Assembly: GCA_015099395.1 (NCBI GenBank)
Contig: AP024096.1
Span: 124,001 to 188,000 of the forward strand
DNA: 64,000 nucleotides
Direction of reading: 5' to 3'
DNA from: Ktedonobacteria bacterium brp13
GTDB taxonomy: Bacteria > Chloroflexota > Ktedonobacteria > Ktedonobacterales > Ktedonobacteraceae
Shown here: positions 42,746 to 52,888 of the stretch, piece by piece
Layout: every line of letters starts with the position of its first letter
Numbering within the stretch: position 1 is the stretch's first letter
The notes under the pieces: model-generated
What the model was told of the DNA's origin: nothing
Seen by the model: only the letters and a program-made list of their open reading frames with translations
Databases searched by the model: none
Translations under genes and position numbers: made by a program

Positions 42746-44569
42746 ATGTCTCAACGTCAGAGAATCATCCCCCGCCCATTCTTCGTTCTCACGGTTTCCC
42801 TCTTATTTGGCAGCCTGTTGCTCGTTGCAATCGGGCAGCAAGGTAAGACGAACGTAGCCCACGCGGCGACGAACGTAGCCCCCGCGGCAGTGAATGATCT
42901 GGGCCAGAAGCCGTACATGGGCTGGAGCAGTTGGAGCTTAGAGTCTACCGCAGCGAGCGGGTATGGGACGAAATGGCTAACCGAAGCTCACGTCAAAGCA
43001 CAGGCTGATATAGTTCATCAAAAATTACAGAAGAGTGGATATCAGTATATCAACATTGATGCTGGCTGGTGGATGGATTTTAACTGGAATCCTACCTACG
43101 ATGTCTATGGGCGTCCAGCTCCTTATCCCGGCCGTTTTCCGGACGGAATAGCAAATGTGGCAAATTATGTGCATAGCGAAGGGCTAAAGCTGGGAATTTA
43201 TTACGCCGTAGGATTAGATATCCCCGCCTATAATGCAAACTACCCTATTTATGGCACAAGCTGTCATGTACAAGATATCGCTGTCAAGCCGCTAACAAGA
43301 ACTAATGGTTGGCAGGGGTCCTATGCCATCGATTATAGCAATCCATGCGCCCAGGCCTATATTAACTCGATTGCCGATGAATTTGCGAACTGGGGAGTCG
43401 ATTTCATGAAGTTGGATGGAGTCACACCGGGTTCGTTCATAAATGGTGCCAGCACCTCGGACAATCGTCCGGACGTCAAAGCCTGGTCGCAAGCGCTACT
43501 TCAGACGGGGAGGCCGATTCAGTTGGTCATCTCCTGGTCGCTGGATCACGATTTTGCCAGTACCTGGCAGCAGTATTCCAACGGCTGGCGCATCGATACC
43601 GATGTCGAATGCTACTGTAACACGCTGGTAACCTGGAATAACTCGGTCAAACAGCGCTTCACCGACGTTGTGCCCTGGATCGCTGATGCCAAACCTGGTG
43701 GTTGGAACAACCTGGATTCGCTGGATGTGGGTGCTAGTAGCATGGATGGGCTGAGCAATGATGAGAGACAGACCTATACAACCCTCTGGGCCATCGAGGC
43801 CGCTCCTCTCTATACCGGGGATGACCTGACAAAGCTGGATAGCTACGGCCTTTCCCTGCTCACCAACCCAGATGTCATCGCCATTGATCAAGCAGGCAAT
43901 CCAGCCAGGCCGGTTACGCAATCCAGCAATCAGCAGGTTTGGTATGCTAGAAATGCGGATGGAAGCTATACAGTCGCGCTCTTTAATCTCGATAGCAATG
44001 CCGCGACGGTCACAGCAAACTGGAGCGATCTAGGCTTTGTAGGCAAGGCCCATGTGCGCAATGTCTGGACTCACGGGCAATTGGGTCAGTTTGACACCAA
44101 TTTCAGTGCATCCTTGCCTGCCCATGGGTCTATGCTCCTCAATGTACAACCAGAGCCTGGCAGACCAGCCCCACCGCAGCCCACAGGCAACAACATCTCC
44201 TACGAAGCGGAGGCATCAACGAATACCATTGGCGGATCCGCATCCGTATACAACTGCTCGGTCTGTTCTGGAGGCAAGAAGGTCGGCTATCTGGGTGGCG
44301 GCAGCGGCATTCTCCAGTTTAACAATGTGACTGAAGCCAGCGCTGGTATCTACACCCTGACGATTTATTACCTTGACGGAGATGCTGGGAGACCGATCTA
44401 CCTCAGTTTCAATGGAGGCACAGGGGTACTGATCGATTTCCATGGCAATGGTAACTGGAATAGCGTGCAGTCGATGCAAATCCCGGTTCAACTGCAAGCC
44501 GGGAACAACACCATCAAGTTTTACGACCCTACAGACTGGTCACCCGACATTGATCGGATTGTTGTCTAA
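42746..44569 (+). CDS. Secreted GH27 alpha-galactosidase with C-terminal carbohydrate-binding module
   Basis: 607 residues from the ATG at 42746 (AAGGAGG upstream). Signal peptide (about 1-33), GH27 barrel (about 50-400) starting KPYMGWSSWSLES and continuing YINIDAGWW and LGIYYAVGLD. The nucleophile is the Asp in MKLDGV (about 224) and the acid/base an Asp in WRIDTDVE (about 284-286). A beta-sandwich and a CBM35/CBM6-like module (about 485-607, YEAEASTNTIGGSA) follow. It releases alpha-galactose (or beta-arabinopyranose, a known alternative in GH27) outside the cell. Driven by a ROK-type promoter/operator; a strong hairpin ends the transcript. Confidence 0.93.
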   Translation: MSQRQRIIPRPFFVLTVSLLFGSLLLVAIGQQGKTNVAHAATNVAPAAVNDLGQKPYMGWSSWSLESTAASGYGTKWLTEAHVKAQADIVHQKLQKSGYQYINIDAGWWMDFNWNPTYDVYGRPAPYPGRFPDGIANVANYVHSEGLKLGIYYAVGLDIPAYNANYPIYGTSCHVQDIAVKPLTRTNGWQGSYAIDYSNPCAQAYINSIADEFANWGVDFMKLDGVTPGSFINGASTSDNRPDVKAWSQALLQTGRPIQLVISWSLDHDFASTWQQYSNGWRIDTDVECYCNTLVTWNNSVKQRFTDVVPWIADAKPGGWNNLDSLDVGASSMDGLSNDERQTYTTLWAIEAAPLYTGDDLTKLDSYGLSLLTNPDVIAIDQAGNPARPVTQSSNQQVWYARNADGSYTVALFNLDSNAATVTANWSDLGFVGKAHVRNVWTHGQLGQFDTNFSASLPAHGSMLLNVQPEPGRPAPPQPTGNNISYEAEASTNTIGGSASVYNCSVCSGGKKVGYLGGGSGILQFNNVTEASAGIYTLTIYYLDGDAGRPIYLSFNGGTGVLIDFHGNGNWNSVQSMQIPVQLQAGNNTIKFYDPTDWSPDIDRIVV

Positions 44570-44644
44570 TCTTGTTCTCCTAACAAGAAAGACATAAATC
44601 ACTTCAGAATTGATAGCCGAGGTAGATTGAGGAGGAAAAGCTGT

Positions 44645-44689
44645 CAGAAACGGTTGCTCTTGTCCGAGACACAAGAGCAGCCGTTTCTG
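44645..44689 (+). terminator. Strong hairpin terminator after GH27
   Basis: CAGAAACGGTTGCTCTTGT (44645-44663) pairs with 44671-44689 across a seven-base loop with a single mismatch. 75 bases after the stop codon; a weak T/A tract follows. Confidence 0.7.
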
Positions 44690-44787
44690 CTCGTAAAAGT
44701 TCGAGACACGACTGGCCGACCTGTTTGCGAACTTGACGAAAACTAACGGAAGCTATTGGAATCGTATATCAGAAGGAGTCGATAGGC

Positions 44788-47202
44788 ATGCATCAGACAC
44801 AGACAACACATGTCACACCAGGCAACAACCCCCTGAAGTTATGGTATCGTCAACCCGCCGAACAGTGGCTAGAAGCGCTCCCAGTGGGCAATGGACGCCT
44901 GGGGGCGATGATCCATGGCGGCATCACAGAGGAGGTACTGCAACTCAATGAAGATTCGCTTTGGTCGGGCGAGCCATATGATACCAATAATTATGCAGCG
45001 GCCCAGCACCTTGAAGAATTGCGCCAACTGGTATTTGAGCGCAAGTATGTGAAGGCAGAAGAGGTCGCCAAGCTGATGCAGGGACCACGCAATCAAGCAT
45101 ATGAGCCGCTTGGTTATCTGCGTCTCACATTCCAACATAGCGCGACGACCAGTACGTATCGCCGCGAACTTGATTTGCGCAACGCTTGCAGCGAAGTACG
45201 CTACACCAGCGATGGTACGACGTTTACCCGTACCACTTTTAGCTCAGCTGTCGATAATGTGCTGGTCATGCGCTTAGAGAGTGACCAACCAGGAACACTC
45301 TCGTTTGTGGCGGCACTGGATAGCGAACTGCATGCAAGTATGGTGGCACGTGCTAAAAATCGTATTGCTCTACACGGTCGTTGTCCCGAACATGTACCCG
45401 TACCTGATGAAGAACGGATTCGTCCAGTAACGTACGACGACCGTCCAGATGGCAAAAATATGCGCTTCGAGGCTCAGTTACATGTTGTGCTGGATGGGGG
45501 GCAATCCGAGATAAATACCAACGGTTCATTGAGTGTTCGTAATGCGAACTCAGCAACTTTGCTGTTAGTCGCTGCCACAAGTTATAACGGTTTCGATAAG
45601 AGTCCTAGCCAGAACGTCCCTGATCTGGAGGGAATCTGCTCTGCACATCTCGACGATGCACTCCAGAAGAGCTACACACAACTGCGTGATGCCCATATCA
45701 GCGATTATCAGCATTTGTTTCAGCGACTGGAACTTGATCTTGGCGCTGATCCACATGTTGAGCAGCCGACAGATGAGCGTCTGGAGGCTGTACGTAAAGG
45801 GGGCAGTGATGAGCAACTGATCGTTCTCTATTTTCAGTATGGACGCTACCTCCTTATTGCAAGTTCACGTCCAGGGACGCAGCCCGCGAATCTGCAAGGT
45901 ATCTGGAACAAAGACGTACGACCCGCATGGTATAGCAACTGGACGACAAATATCAACACGGAGATGAACTACTGGCTTGCTGAGACCTGTAACCTGTCAG
46001 AGTGTCATGAGCCATTGTTTGATTTTATCGCTGATCTCAGCGTGAATGGTACGAAAACTGCGCAGGTTTATTATCGCTGTCAGGGCTGGACCGCACACCA
46101 TAACGCTGATGTGTGGCGTATGACGTCGCCGGATAATGGTTCTCCCAAATGGGCAAACTGGCCGTTGAGTGGCGCGTGGCTCTGTCAGCACCTCTGGGAG
46201 CACTATGCGTTCACAGGAGATCGAGATTTTCTCGCACAACGTGCCTATCCGCTCATGAAAGGAGCCGCCCTATTCATGCTGGACTTTCTGGTTGAGCATG
46301 ACGGGTGGCTGCTGACTAATCCTTCCACTTCTCCTGAGAATGTCTTCCTGACCGAGGACGGTGAAGAGGGCACCGTCAGTGCTGGTTCGACGATGGATAT
46401 GGCCCTCATCCGTGAACTGTTTACTAATTGCATCGAGGCCAGTCGTCTACTGAACATCGATACGGATTTCGCTAGCGTCCTGGAAAGCAAGCGAGCCAAA
46501 CTGTTACCGCCGCGCATCGGTAAGTATGGACAGTTGCAGGAGTGGAACGAGGACGTTGAAGAACAAGAGCCAGGGCATCGTCATATGTCACACCTGTATG
46601 GGCTGTATCCGGGTGATCAAATCACGTCCGAAAAGACGCCAGAGCTATTTCAGGCGGTACGCAAGTCGCTAGAGCGCAGGCTCGAACATGGCAGTGGCCA
46701 TACCGGTTGGAGCCGCGCCTGGGTCATCGCGCTATGGGCACGGCTGGGTGAAGGTGACTTAGCCCACGATAATATGGTCCAACTGCTCGCCGGTTCTACC
46801 TCGGCCAACCTATTTGATCTGCTTGATCTGTCTCTGCCGCTCATTTTCCAGATCGATGGCAACTTCGGAGCCACCGCTGCTATCGCCGAGATGCTGGTGC
46901 AGAGCCATGCTGGCGAGCTTGCGATCCTGCCTGCCCTACCGCAGGCCTGGAAGCATGGATCAGTACGCGGTTTACGGGCACGTGGTGGCCTTGAAGTCGA
47001 TGTGGCGTGGAACAATGGACATGCCATATCAGTTGTCCTGCGCGCACAACAAGATGGACACTATCGGCTCCGTCTCCCTCAGGGTCAGCAGCCAGTGGTG
47101 GTAACAGACCAGAACGGTCAAAGCGCTGCATGGAGTAATGAGCATGACCGCATCGTCCTGGCTGTGCATAATGGGAAGAGCTATACTTTGAGTTTTTGCT
47201 GA
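44788..47202 (+). CDS. GH95 alpha-L-fucosidase
   Basis: 804 residues. AGAAGGAG precedes the ATG. Full GH95 order: N-terminal domain with LPVGNGRLGAMIHGG and LNEDSLWSGEPYD, then the (alpha/alpha)6 barrel with NLQGIWNKD, NINTEMNYWLAE, HHNADVWRM (catalytic region) and HRHMSHLYGLYPGD, and a C-terminal sandwich. It cleaves alpha-1,2-linked L-fucose by inversion, or alpha-galactose in some members. No signal peptide, so it acts inside the cell on imported oligosaccharides, unlike GH27. It supplies fucose for the dehydrogenase pathway at 31262-35847. Followed by GH36 after about 100 bases. Confidence 0.95.
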   Translation: MHQTQTTHVTPGNNPLKLWYRQPAEQWLEALPVGNGRLGAMIHGGITEEVLQLNEDSLWSGEPYDTNNYAAAQHLEELRQLVFERKYVKAEEVAKLMQGPRNQAYEPLGYLRLTFQHSATTSTYRRELDLRNACSEVRYTSDGTTFTRTTFSSAVDNVLVMRLESDQPGTLSFVAALDSELHASMVARAKNRIALHGRCPEHVPVPDEERIRPVTYDDRPDGKNMRFEAQLHVVLDGGQSEINTNGSLSVRNANSATLLLVAATSYNGFDKSPSQNVPDLEGICSAHLDDALQKSYTQLRDAHISDYQHLFQRLELDLGADPHVEQPTDERLEAVRKGGSDEQLIVLYFQYGRYLLIASSRPGTQPANLQGIWNKDVRPAWYSNWTTNINTEMNYWLAETCNLSECHEPLFDFIADLSVNGTKTAQVYYRCQGWTAHHNADVWRMTSPDNGSPKWANWPLSGAWLCQHLWEHYAFTGDRDFLAQRAYPLMKGAALFMLDFLVEHDGWLLTNPSTSPENVFLTEDGEEGTVSAGSTMDMALIRELFTNCIEASRLLNIDTDFASVLESKRAKLLPPRIGKYGQLQEWNEDVEEQEPGHRHMSHLYGLYPGDQITSEKTPELFQAVRKSLERRLEHGSGHTGWSRAWVIALWARLGEGDLAHDNMVQLLAGSTSANLFDLLDLSLPLIFQIDGNFGATAAIAEMLVQSHAGELAILPALPQAWKHGSVRGLRARGGLEVDVAWNNGHAISVVLRAQQDGHYRLRLPQGQQPVVVTDQNGQSAAWSNEHDRIVLAVHNGKSYTLSFC

Positions 47203-47303
47203 TGATTAAAACTGCGAAATTGAAAGTGATCCTACCCCGGATTGGTGGAGGGGTGAAACCTTAGTAGTCCATCCACTAATTACTCACTTTGGGCAGGCAA
47301 ACA

Positions 47304-49607
47304 ATGCCAAAATTCCTGAGAAATATTAAACAGGTAACATATAATAATATGGTAGAACAAACACACAGAAAGGACTACACTATTTCCATGCCTTCACCAG
47401 ACAACATTATAACTGAAAATATCATAACGACAAAAAAAGCAACCGCTACAGATACTGGTATTTATAAACATCCAACGCAACAGTACTGGATACTCAACAC
47501 CGAAAAGAGCAGCTATACGCTGGGTATCAGCCGCGACGGCCTGGTACTGCAAACGTATTGGGGTCCTCGACTCTTGACGCTAGAGGATATCCCTGAGCCT
47601 CCGCTCAGGATGGAGCGCGCCGCTCAAGATCCTGATCCAAGCAATATGCCAGAGGAATATCCAGGCTATGGTGGTCTACGCTATCGTGAGATCGCAGCCC
47701 AGGTAACCTGCGCAGATGGGACTCGTGATCTGGACCTACGCTTTGTCGAGGCTGACATTGTAGTCCCTACAAACTTGCCAGAGCTGCATATCACGCTACA
47801 AGACGCCTCCTATCCATTACAGGTCACGCTCAAATATCAACTGGATAGCACCAACGATCTGATTATCCGACGCGCAACCTTCTCCAACCAGGGAGAGGAA
47901 ACAATCAACCTGGAACGCGTCTACTCTGCCACATGGCACCTGCCACGTCAGTTTGCAACACGCCGCCTGACCACCCTGGCCGGTCACTGGGGAGGTGAGA
48001 CCCGTGTGCAACAGCGCCCTATCGTCGCTGGAACTGTCCAGATGGAATCACGCAAAGGTATCACCAGCGGCAACGCCTATCCCTGGTTTGCTCTTGATAC
48101 CCAGGCCAGCGAAGAGCAAGGTGAGGTCTATTTTGGCACCCTCGCCTGGAGTGGTAGCTGGAAAATCAATATCAGTACCAATATTATGGGCGCGACCATC
48201 GTCAATGGTGGTATCAACGAACACGACTTCGCATGGACGCTAGAGGCAGGCGCAAGCTTTGAGACACCCGCGTTTATCGCTGGCTTCGCCAACGAAGGCA
48301 TGAATGGTATCCGCCAACGGCTGCATCGCTATACACGCCAGCATGTATTGCCACATCCCCAGGTCGAGAAACCACGACCAGTCCTCTATAACTCATGGGA
48401 GGCAACCTTTTTCGATGTCACAGAAGCAGGACAGAGTGAGCTAGCCAAACATGCAGCCCGCCTGGGCGTAGAGCTCTTTGTCGTCGACGATGGCTGGTTC
48501 CCTGCGCGTGTGAACGACCATGCAGGACTAGGTGATTGGCGCGTCGATCCACAAAAGTTTCCCCATGGCTTAAAGCCACTCATCGACAACGTCCATGCCC
48601 TCGGAATGGAATTTGGCATCTGGGTCGAGCCTGAAATGACCAACGCCGATAGCGATCTTTATCGCACCCATCCCGACTGGATCTACCACTTCCCCAAACG
48701 CACACGCCACGAAGCGCGTAACCAGCTTGTCCTCAACCTTGGACGCAGCGATGTGCAGGAATATCTCATTGATGCACTGGATAAGCTCATCGGAGAGAAC
48801 GAAGTCAGCTACATTAAATGGGATATGAACAGGCCCATCTCAGAGCCAGGCTGGCCCGAATATAGCGGCGCTCATCACGATGCCCGTGAGATCTGGGTAC
48901 GCCACGTCCTGGGTGTCTACCATATCATGGACACGTTACGCGAGCGTCATCCTGCCCTGAGTATTGAATCGTGTGCCAGTGGCGGCTTTAGAGCAGATCT
49001 GGGTATTCTAGAACGCACCGATCAGGTCTGGAGCAGCGACAATACCCATCCTGATGCCCGCCTCTTCATCCAGGAAGGCATCTCATACATCCTACCGGGT
49101 CGTACTATGGGTAACTGGGTCACAGATACCCCGGCCGATAGACAGATGAACGAAATTCCGCTACGCTACCGCTTCCACGTCGCCATGATGGGGATGCTGG
49201 GTATCGGAGGTCACCTCTCACACTGGAGCGAGGCCGACATGGACGAAGCGGCACGCTGGATAGCGGTCTACAAGCAGATTCGCCACATTGTTCAGGATGG
49301 AGAGCAACACTGGCTCATCTCACCCAGTAGCAATGATGGAAACCTTGCCGCAGTCGAATGCCTCAACGCAGACCATAGCGAAGCCGTTGTCCTGGCATTC
49401 CGCCGTAGCAATCCTTTCTGGGAGCCACTACCCCGATTACGCATCTACAATCTGCTCGCAGAGGCCCAATATACAGTGCAGGAACTGGGCCATGACAACG
49501 CTACATCAGTAGCAATGTCCGGCGCAGCATTAATGGGTCGAGGCATCGAACTACCATTTAGTACAAGCTCCTATGAGAGTTGTTTGCTTCACATCAAACG
49601 CAGCTAA
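47304..49607 (+). CDS. GH36 alpha-galactosidase
   Basis: About 767 residues from ATG 47304 (CAGG six bases upstream); the TTG at 47289 or ATGs at 47349 and 47388 are alternatives. N-terminal supersandwich (about 50-330), then the barrel: LFVVDDGWF, GIWVEPEMTN, YIKWDMNRP with the nucleophile Asp at about 507, ESCASGGFRADLG, and SSDNTHPDAR with the acid/base Asp. No signal peptide: cytoplasmic. It removes alpha-galactose from raffinose- or galactomannan-type oligosaccharides. Co-oriented with GH95, possibly one transcript, ended by the hairpin at 49663. Confidence 0.95.
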   Translation: MPKFLRNIKQVTYNNMVEQTHRKDYTISMPSPDNIITENIITTKKATATDTGIYKHPTQQYWILNTEKSSYTLGISRDGLVLQTYWGPRLLTLEDIPEPPLRMERAAQDPDPSNMPEEYPGYGGLRYREIAAQVTCADGTRDLDLRFVEADIVVPTNLPELHITLQDASYPLQVTLKYQLDSTNDLIIRRATFSNQGEETINLERVYSATWHLPRQFATRRLTTLAGHWGGETRVQQRPIVAGTVQMESRKGITSGNAYPWFALDTQASEEQGEVYFGTLAWSGSWKINISTNIMGATIVNGGINEHDFAWTLEAGASFETPAFIAGFANEGMNGIRQRLHRYTRQHVLPHPQVEKPRPVLYNSWEATFFDVTEAGQSELAKHAARLGVELFVVDDGWFPARVNDHAGLGDWRVDPQKFPHGLKPLIDNVHALGMEFGIWVEPEMTNADSDLYRTHPDWIYHFPKRTRHEARNQLVLNLGRSDVQEYLIDALDKLIGENEVSYIKWDMNRPISEPGWPEYSGAHHDAREIWVRHVLGVYHIMDTLRERHPALSIESCASGGFRADLGILERTDQVWSSDNTHPDARLFIQEGISYILPGRTMGNWVTDTPADRQMNEIPLRYRFHVAMMGMLGIGGHLSHWSEADMDEAARWIAVYKQIRHIVQDGEQHWLISPSSNDGNLAAVECLNADHSEAVVLAFRRSNPFWEPLPRLRIYNLLAEAQYTVQELGHDNATSVAMSGAALMGRGIELPFSTSSYESCLLHIKRS

Positions 49608-49662
49608 CTTCATACCATATGGAAACGATGGAGCCATTTTTTAATACGTACGCAATCACTCA

Positions 49663-49697
49663 ATAATCCCCCTGCCGATACGTGGCAGGGGGATTAT
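49663..49697 (+). terminator. Strong hairpin terminator after GH36
   Basis: ATAATCCCCCTGCC (49663-49676) pairs perfectly with GGCAGGGGGATTAT (49684-49697); seven-base loop; 56 bases after the stop codon. Confidence 0.75.
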
Positions 49698-49884
49698 CGT
49701 TCCTAACCAACGTGCGTTATCGCTGGCGAGACCAAACACTGGCGATCAGCGCTGGACGCGGATGCTTGAGAAAAGAGTATCCCCGCTTCCGCCTCAAAAA
49801 AATATTTCGCTTGTTTTATTGTCCAAGCTCGTAAGGTAGTTTTGCCTGCTATCTGAGAGAAAAGCATCCAATCACAGCAATGTA

Positions 49885-49939
49885 TTGACAATCGAAAATT
49901 TACATGTTATTCTTGAAGGGATGACATCGCTGTCATCCC
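49885..49939 (+). promoter_or_regulatory. Promoter with LacI-type operator upstream of the GH76 gene
   Basis: TTGACA (49885-49890), 17 bases, TATTCT (49908-49913), then the dyad ATGACATCGCTGTCAT (49921-49936, extended by GG/CC symmetry to 49918-49939) at the expected transcription start. Confidence 0.7.
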
Positions 49940-50159
49940 TGTGTTGGATACTTCCCGACATATTGTGACATGAACTATAAAGACGGACAACAGGCTGACC
50001 TGTTGAACGTACTTCACGTTCCTCATGGCTTTGCACGAACTGGACATCACCCCAGATATACAGCAGAAAAAAATGAAACAGAGTGCTTTAAGCTGCACCA
50101 ATTCGCGTGCCTGCATGAAGGTAGCGTTGTTGCACGCGAAAGACAAGGAGGTCACTGAT

Positions 50160-51320
50160 ATGAGACGTCGTACTATGATTGGTTTGCTCGGTGGTACCAT
50201 CCTCGGTATAGCCGCTTCACCTTCTCTGGTTGCTTATGCCCATGAAGATAGCAGTTCACGGGCCAGTGCATCGTATGATGCGATGCAAAAGTATTTCTAC
50301 GAACAGGATGGTTCCCACCTGTACCACGAACAGTATCCGGTCGCAACGGGCGATAACCCCTATTCCTATGAATGGCCTTTTTCACAGGCCCATACAGCGA
50401 CGCTTGATCTCGCAAATCTTCCTGGCGATGCTGGCAGCTTCTATCGCACTGCCTTACAGGATCGCTGGCTGGGTCAGGAACGCCACTGGAATACGACCGG
50501 CGCGACTGGATTACCCGGCTATGATTCGTATCCACGCCCACCTTACGGCAATGGTGGCGACAAATTCTACGATGACAATGAGTGGGTAGGATTGGCCTGC
50601 ATCCAGCGCGATAAAACAATCGGCGATCAGATAGCCCTCGAACGGGCAAAACAAATTTTCGCGCTGGTTGTCTCCGGTTGGGATACGGACCCGACGCATC
50701 CTGCACCCGGTGGGGTCTTCTGGACCCAGGCCTCCTGGAGCCATGATCGTAATACGGTCTCAAATATGCCCGGCGCTGAACTGGGCTTACGGCTGTATCA
50801 ACTGACTGGTAACCAGTATTATTTCGATTGGGCGCAGAAGATGTACGACTGGACCAATACGTATCTCCTCGCACCCAACGGCCTGTACTGGGACCATATT
50901 GATCTGGCTGGCACTATCGAGAAAACACAGTGGAGTTATAATCAGGGGGTACCGGTAGGTGTGAATGTGCTTTTCTATCAGGTAACGGGCGACACAATAT
51001 ATTTACAGCGCGCACAAAATATTGCCAACGCCGCCCTGGACTACTATGGAACGGGCAATAACCTCTATCAACAGCCTCCCTACTTCAATTCGATCTTCTT
51101 CAAAAATCTGCTTCTTCTCCAGTCGGTAGATCATAATCAACGTTATGTCAGAGCAATGCAAAACTATGCGGACCAGGTATGGCAGACATCACGTGATTCG
51201 GCGACCGGTCTCTTCCACTTCAATGGCTCGTCATCCACGCAAATGATTGAGCAAGCGGCAATGACTCAGATCTACGCGGTCCTTTCGTGGAGTCCTGAGC
51301 AATATCGCATTCTCTATTAA
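50160..51320 (+). CDS. Secreted GH76 family glycoside hydrolase (alpha-1,6-mannanase type)
   Basis: 386 residues from the ATG at 50160, which has AAGGAGG upstream. An N-terminal export signal with MRRRTM and a hydrophobic core (about 1-27), then an (alpha/alpha)6 barrel. The GH76 signature FYDDNEWVGLA carries the two catalytic Asp residues (about 138-139); NMPGAELGLRLYQLTGN and TQWSYNQGVPVGV are further family blocks. It probably cuts alpha-1,6-mannan backbones such as those of fungal walls. Under a LacI-type operator; the likely repressor is encoded downstream on minus. The 5' leader is about 240 bases long. Confidence 0.88.
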   Translation: MRRRTMIGLLGGTILGIAASPSLVAYAHEDSSSRASASYDAMQKYFYEQDGSHLYHEQYPVATGDNPYSYEWPFSQAHTATLDLANLPGDAGSFYRTALQDRWLGQERHWNTTGATGLPGYDSYPRPPYGNGGDKFYDDNEWVGLACIQRDKTIGDQIALERAKQIFALVVSGWDTDPTHPAPGGVFWTQASWSHDRNTVSNMPGAELGLRLYQLTGNQYYFDWAQKMYDWTNTYLLAPNGLYWDHIDLAGTIEKTQWSYNQGVPVGVNVLFYQVTGDTIYLQRAQNIANAALDYYGTGNNLYQQPPYFNSIFFKNLLLLQSVDHNQRYVRAMQNYADQVWQTSRDSATGLFHFNGSSSTQMIEQAAMTQIYAVLSWSPEQYRILY

Positions 51321-51381
51321 TTTACCGTTAAAGTCGGTATAGCTTCTATACAGATAATAGAAACTATATCAGTTCTACCAG

Positions 51382-51435
51382 GTTTCATCTTCAAAGCTCA
51401 TTATGCATGCTCTGAAGATGAAACAACGCTGTCAT
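51382..51435. promoter_or_regulatory. Hairpin overlapping a second LacI-type operator
   Basis: GTTTCATCTTCA (51382-51393) pairs perfectly with TGAAGATGAAAC (51413-51424), a likely terminator 62 bases after the GH76 gene. Its right arm runs into GAAACAACGCTGTCAT (51420-51435), an imperfect copy of the operator found at 49921. Confidence 0.5.
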
Positions 51436-51591
51436 GGATGGCCAGCACTCTTTTTCTTCGCTTCTGTGCTGTAACATAGCAGGTTACAACGTGAAGAAAC
51501 ACTCCCGCTACCTTCCCCTGCTCGCTCCGATCTTCACCTGCGTATTGCTTTTCTGGAAGGAGGCTATTAGCTGGGATATCGTGCGGGAACA

Positions 51592-52644
51592 TTATACACG
51601 CCCCGGAGGCAACTCACCGGAGCCACGCACAACGATGTACGTAGGCATGACAAGCTGTTGAAGCGGTAACTCGGTCCTGGACAAGCGCGCAAACAGTACC
51701 TCTGCGGCTTTCCTCCCTATATCCATTGGATCATGCGCCACTACCGTCACAGGCACCGGCAGCATATCGGCCAGGTCAAAATCGTCAAAACCAACGAATG
51801 CCGGTTGACACGCACAGTCATGCAGAGCGCGCAGTACCGCGATACTGATACGATTGCTCGTCGCAAAGATAGCCGTAGGCGGATGTGGCAAAGCCATCAG
51901 CACCCGTGTAGCCTGCTGCGCGCGCTGAGCATCATCGCAGTTAGAATAGATCAATGCTTCGTCGCAGGCAATGCCATGTGCTGTCAGCGTCTCATAGTAT
52001 CCCGCGAAACGCTCAGCTCCTGTATAAACGCGCGGATCACCCTGGATCACTGCGATACGGCGATGTCCGTAGGAGAGCAAATGCTCAATGGCTTTGCGCG
52101 CCCCGCCGCGATTATCAAGGACAATGGTATCCGTTTGGAGATGAATAGGCGGACGATCAAGAAAGATTACAGGGGTCCCCAGGCGCAATTCCGTCGACAA
52201 GTAGGAATGATCATAGCCTGCGGGAACAACGCATAATCCTTCCACTCGCCTGCGTAACAAAGCATTGACCAGTTCCCGCTCACGCAGTGGATTTTCCTCC
52301 GAATTGCTGATGATCAACATATAGTTATACGCCTGGGCCACCTTTTCCAGTCCGCGCGCGATACTTGAGTAGAATGGATTCGCAATATCTTCAATGACAA
52401 GGCCGATTGTCGAGGAGGTCTGGCCTTGCCGCAGGCTGCGCGCGATATCATTGCGCCGAAAACCAAGCTGCGCGATCGCCTGGTGCACCCGTTCCCGCGT
52501 CCGTTCATCCACACGTGGCTCGTTATTCACTACGCGTGACACGGTTTTGAGGCTCACGCTGGCAGCATTGGCAACATCCTGCATGGTAGGACGCACAGAT
52601 GGGAGATCGTCGGGTTCATCAATGGAGGACACTGGTGTAGACAT
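51592..52644 (-). CDS. LacI-family transcriptional repressor
   Basis: 350 residues from the ATG at 52644 (GAGGG upstream); an open frame of 15 more codons exists. The HTH lies at about 18-40 (MQDVANAASVSLKTVSRVVN) with the hinge RSLRQGQTSSTIGLV, then a periplasmic-binding-like sugar domain (about 70-345) with IANPFYSSIARGLEKVAQ and FDDFDLADMLPVPVT. Four similar dyads of the form ATGACA-N4-TGTCAT occur around it (49921, 51420, 52816, 53489), which makes this the natural regulator of the GH76 gene and of the neighbouring, now broken, ABC importer. Effector unknown, probably a mannose-type oligosaccharide. Confidence 0.93.
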   Translation of the reverse strand: MSTPVSSIDEPDDLPSVRPTMQDVANAASVSLKTVSRVVNNEPRVDERTRERVHQAIAQLGFRRNDIARSLRQGQTSSTIGLVIEDIANPFYSSIARGLEKVAQAYNYMLIISNSEENPLRERELVNALLRRRVEGLCVVPAGYDHSYLSTELRLGTPVIFLDRPPIHLQTDTIVLDNRGGARKAIEHLLSYGHRRIAVIQGDPRVYTGAERFAGYYETLTAHGIACDEALIYSNCDDAQRAQQATRVLMALPHPPTAIFATSNRISIAVLRALHDCACQPAFVGFDDFDLADMLPVPVTVVAHDPMDIGRKAAEVLFARLSRTELPLQQLVMPTYIVVRGSGELPPGRV

Positions 52645-52695
52645 AACGTTATTTCCCTCGACTGCTACTTTAGAAAGAAAGAGTAGCAACTAATG

Positions 52696-52744
52696 ATACA
52701 TTCTATTAGCATATATTATAATACATTCTACTAGCATACATTAT
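52696..52744. repeat. 24-bp AT-rich direct repeat upstream of the LacI gene
   Basis: ATACATTCTATTAGCATATA begins copy 1 (52696-52719); copy 2 (52721-52744) differs at two positions; the period is 25 bases. About 50-100 bases before the LacI start codon, where promoter or regulator sites would be. Confidence 0.6.
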
Positions 52745-52785
52745 CAGAAAACACCTACAAATCAGCCAATCCTCTTTATCCGACA

Positions 52786-52831
52786 TCGACAAATAAAAAT
52801 GTTTATGCTAATCTTATGACAACGATGTCAT
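52786..52831 (+). promoter_or_regulatory. Intact promoter with LacI-type operator before the broken importer genes
   Basis: TCGACA (52786-52791), 17 bases, TAATCT (52809-52814), then the dyad ATGACAACGATGTCAT (52816-52831). The arrangement is the same as at 49885. Confidence 0.6.
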
Positions 52832-52888
52832 GATCCTATTCTCTCACGACTGACCGAAATATGCAAGCAGGAGAGAGCAGTCGTTAAC

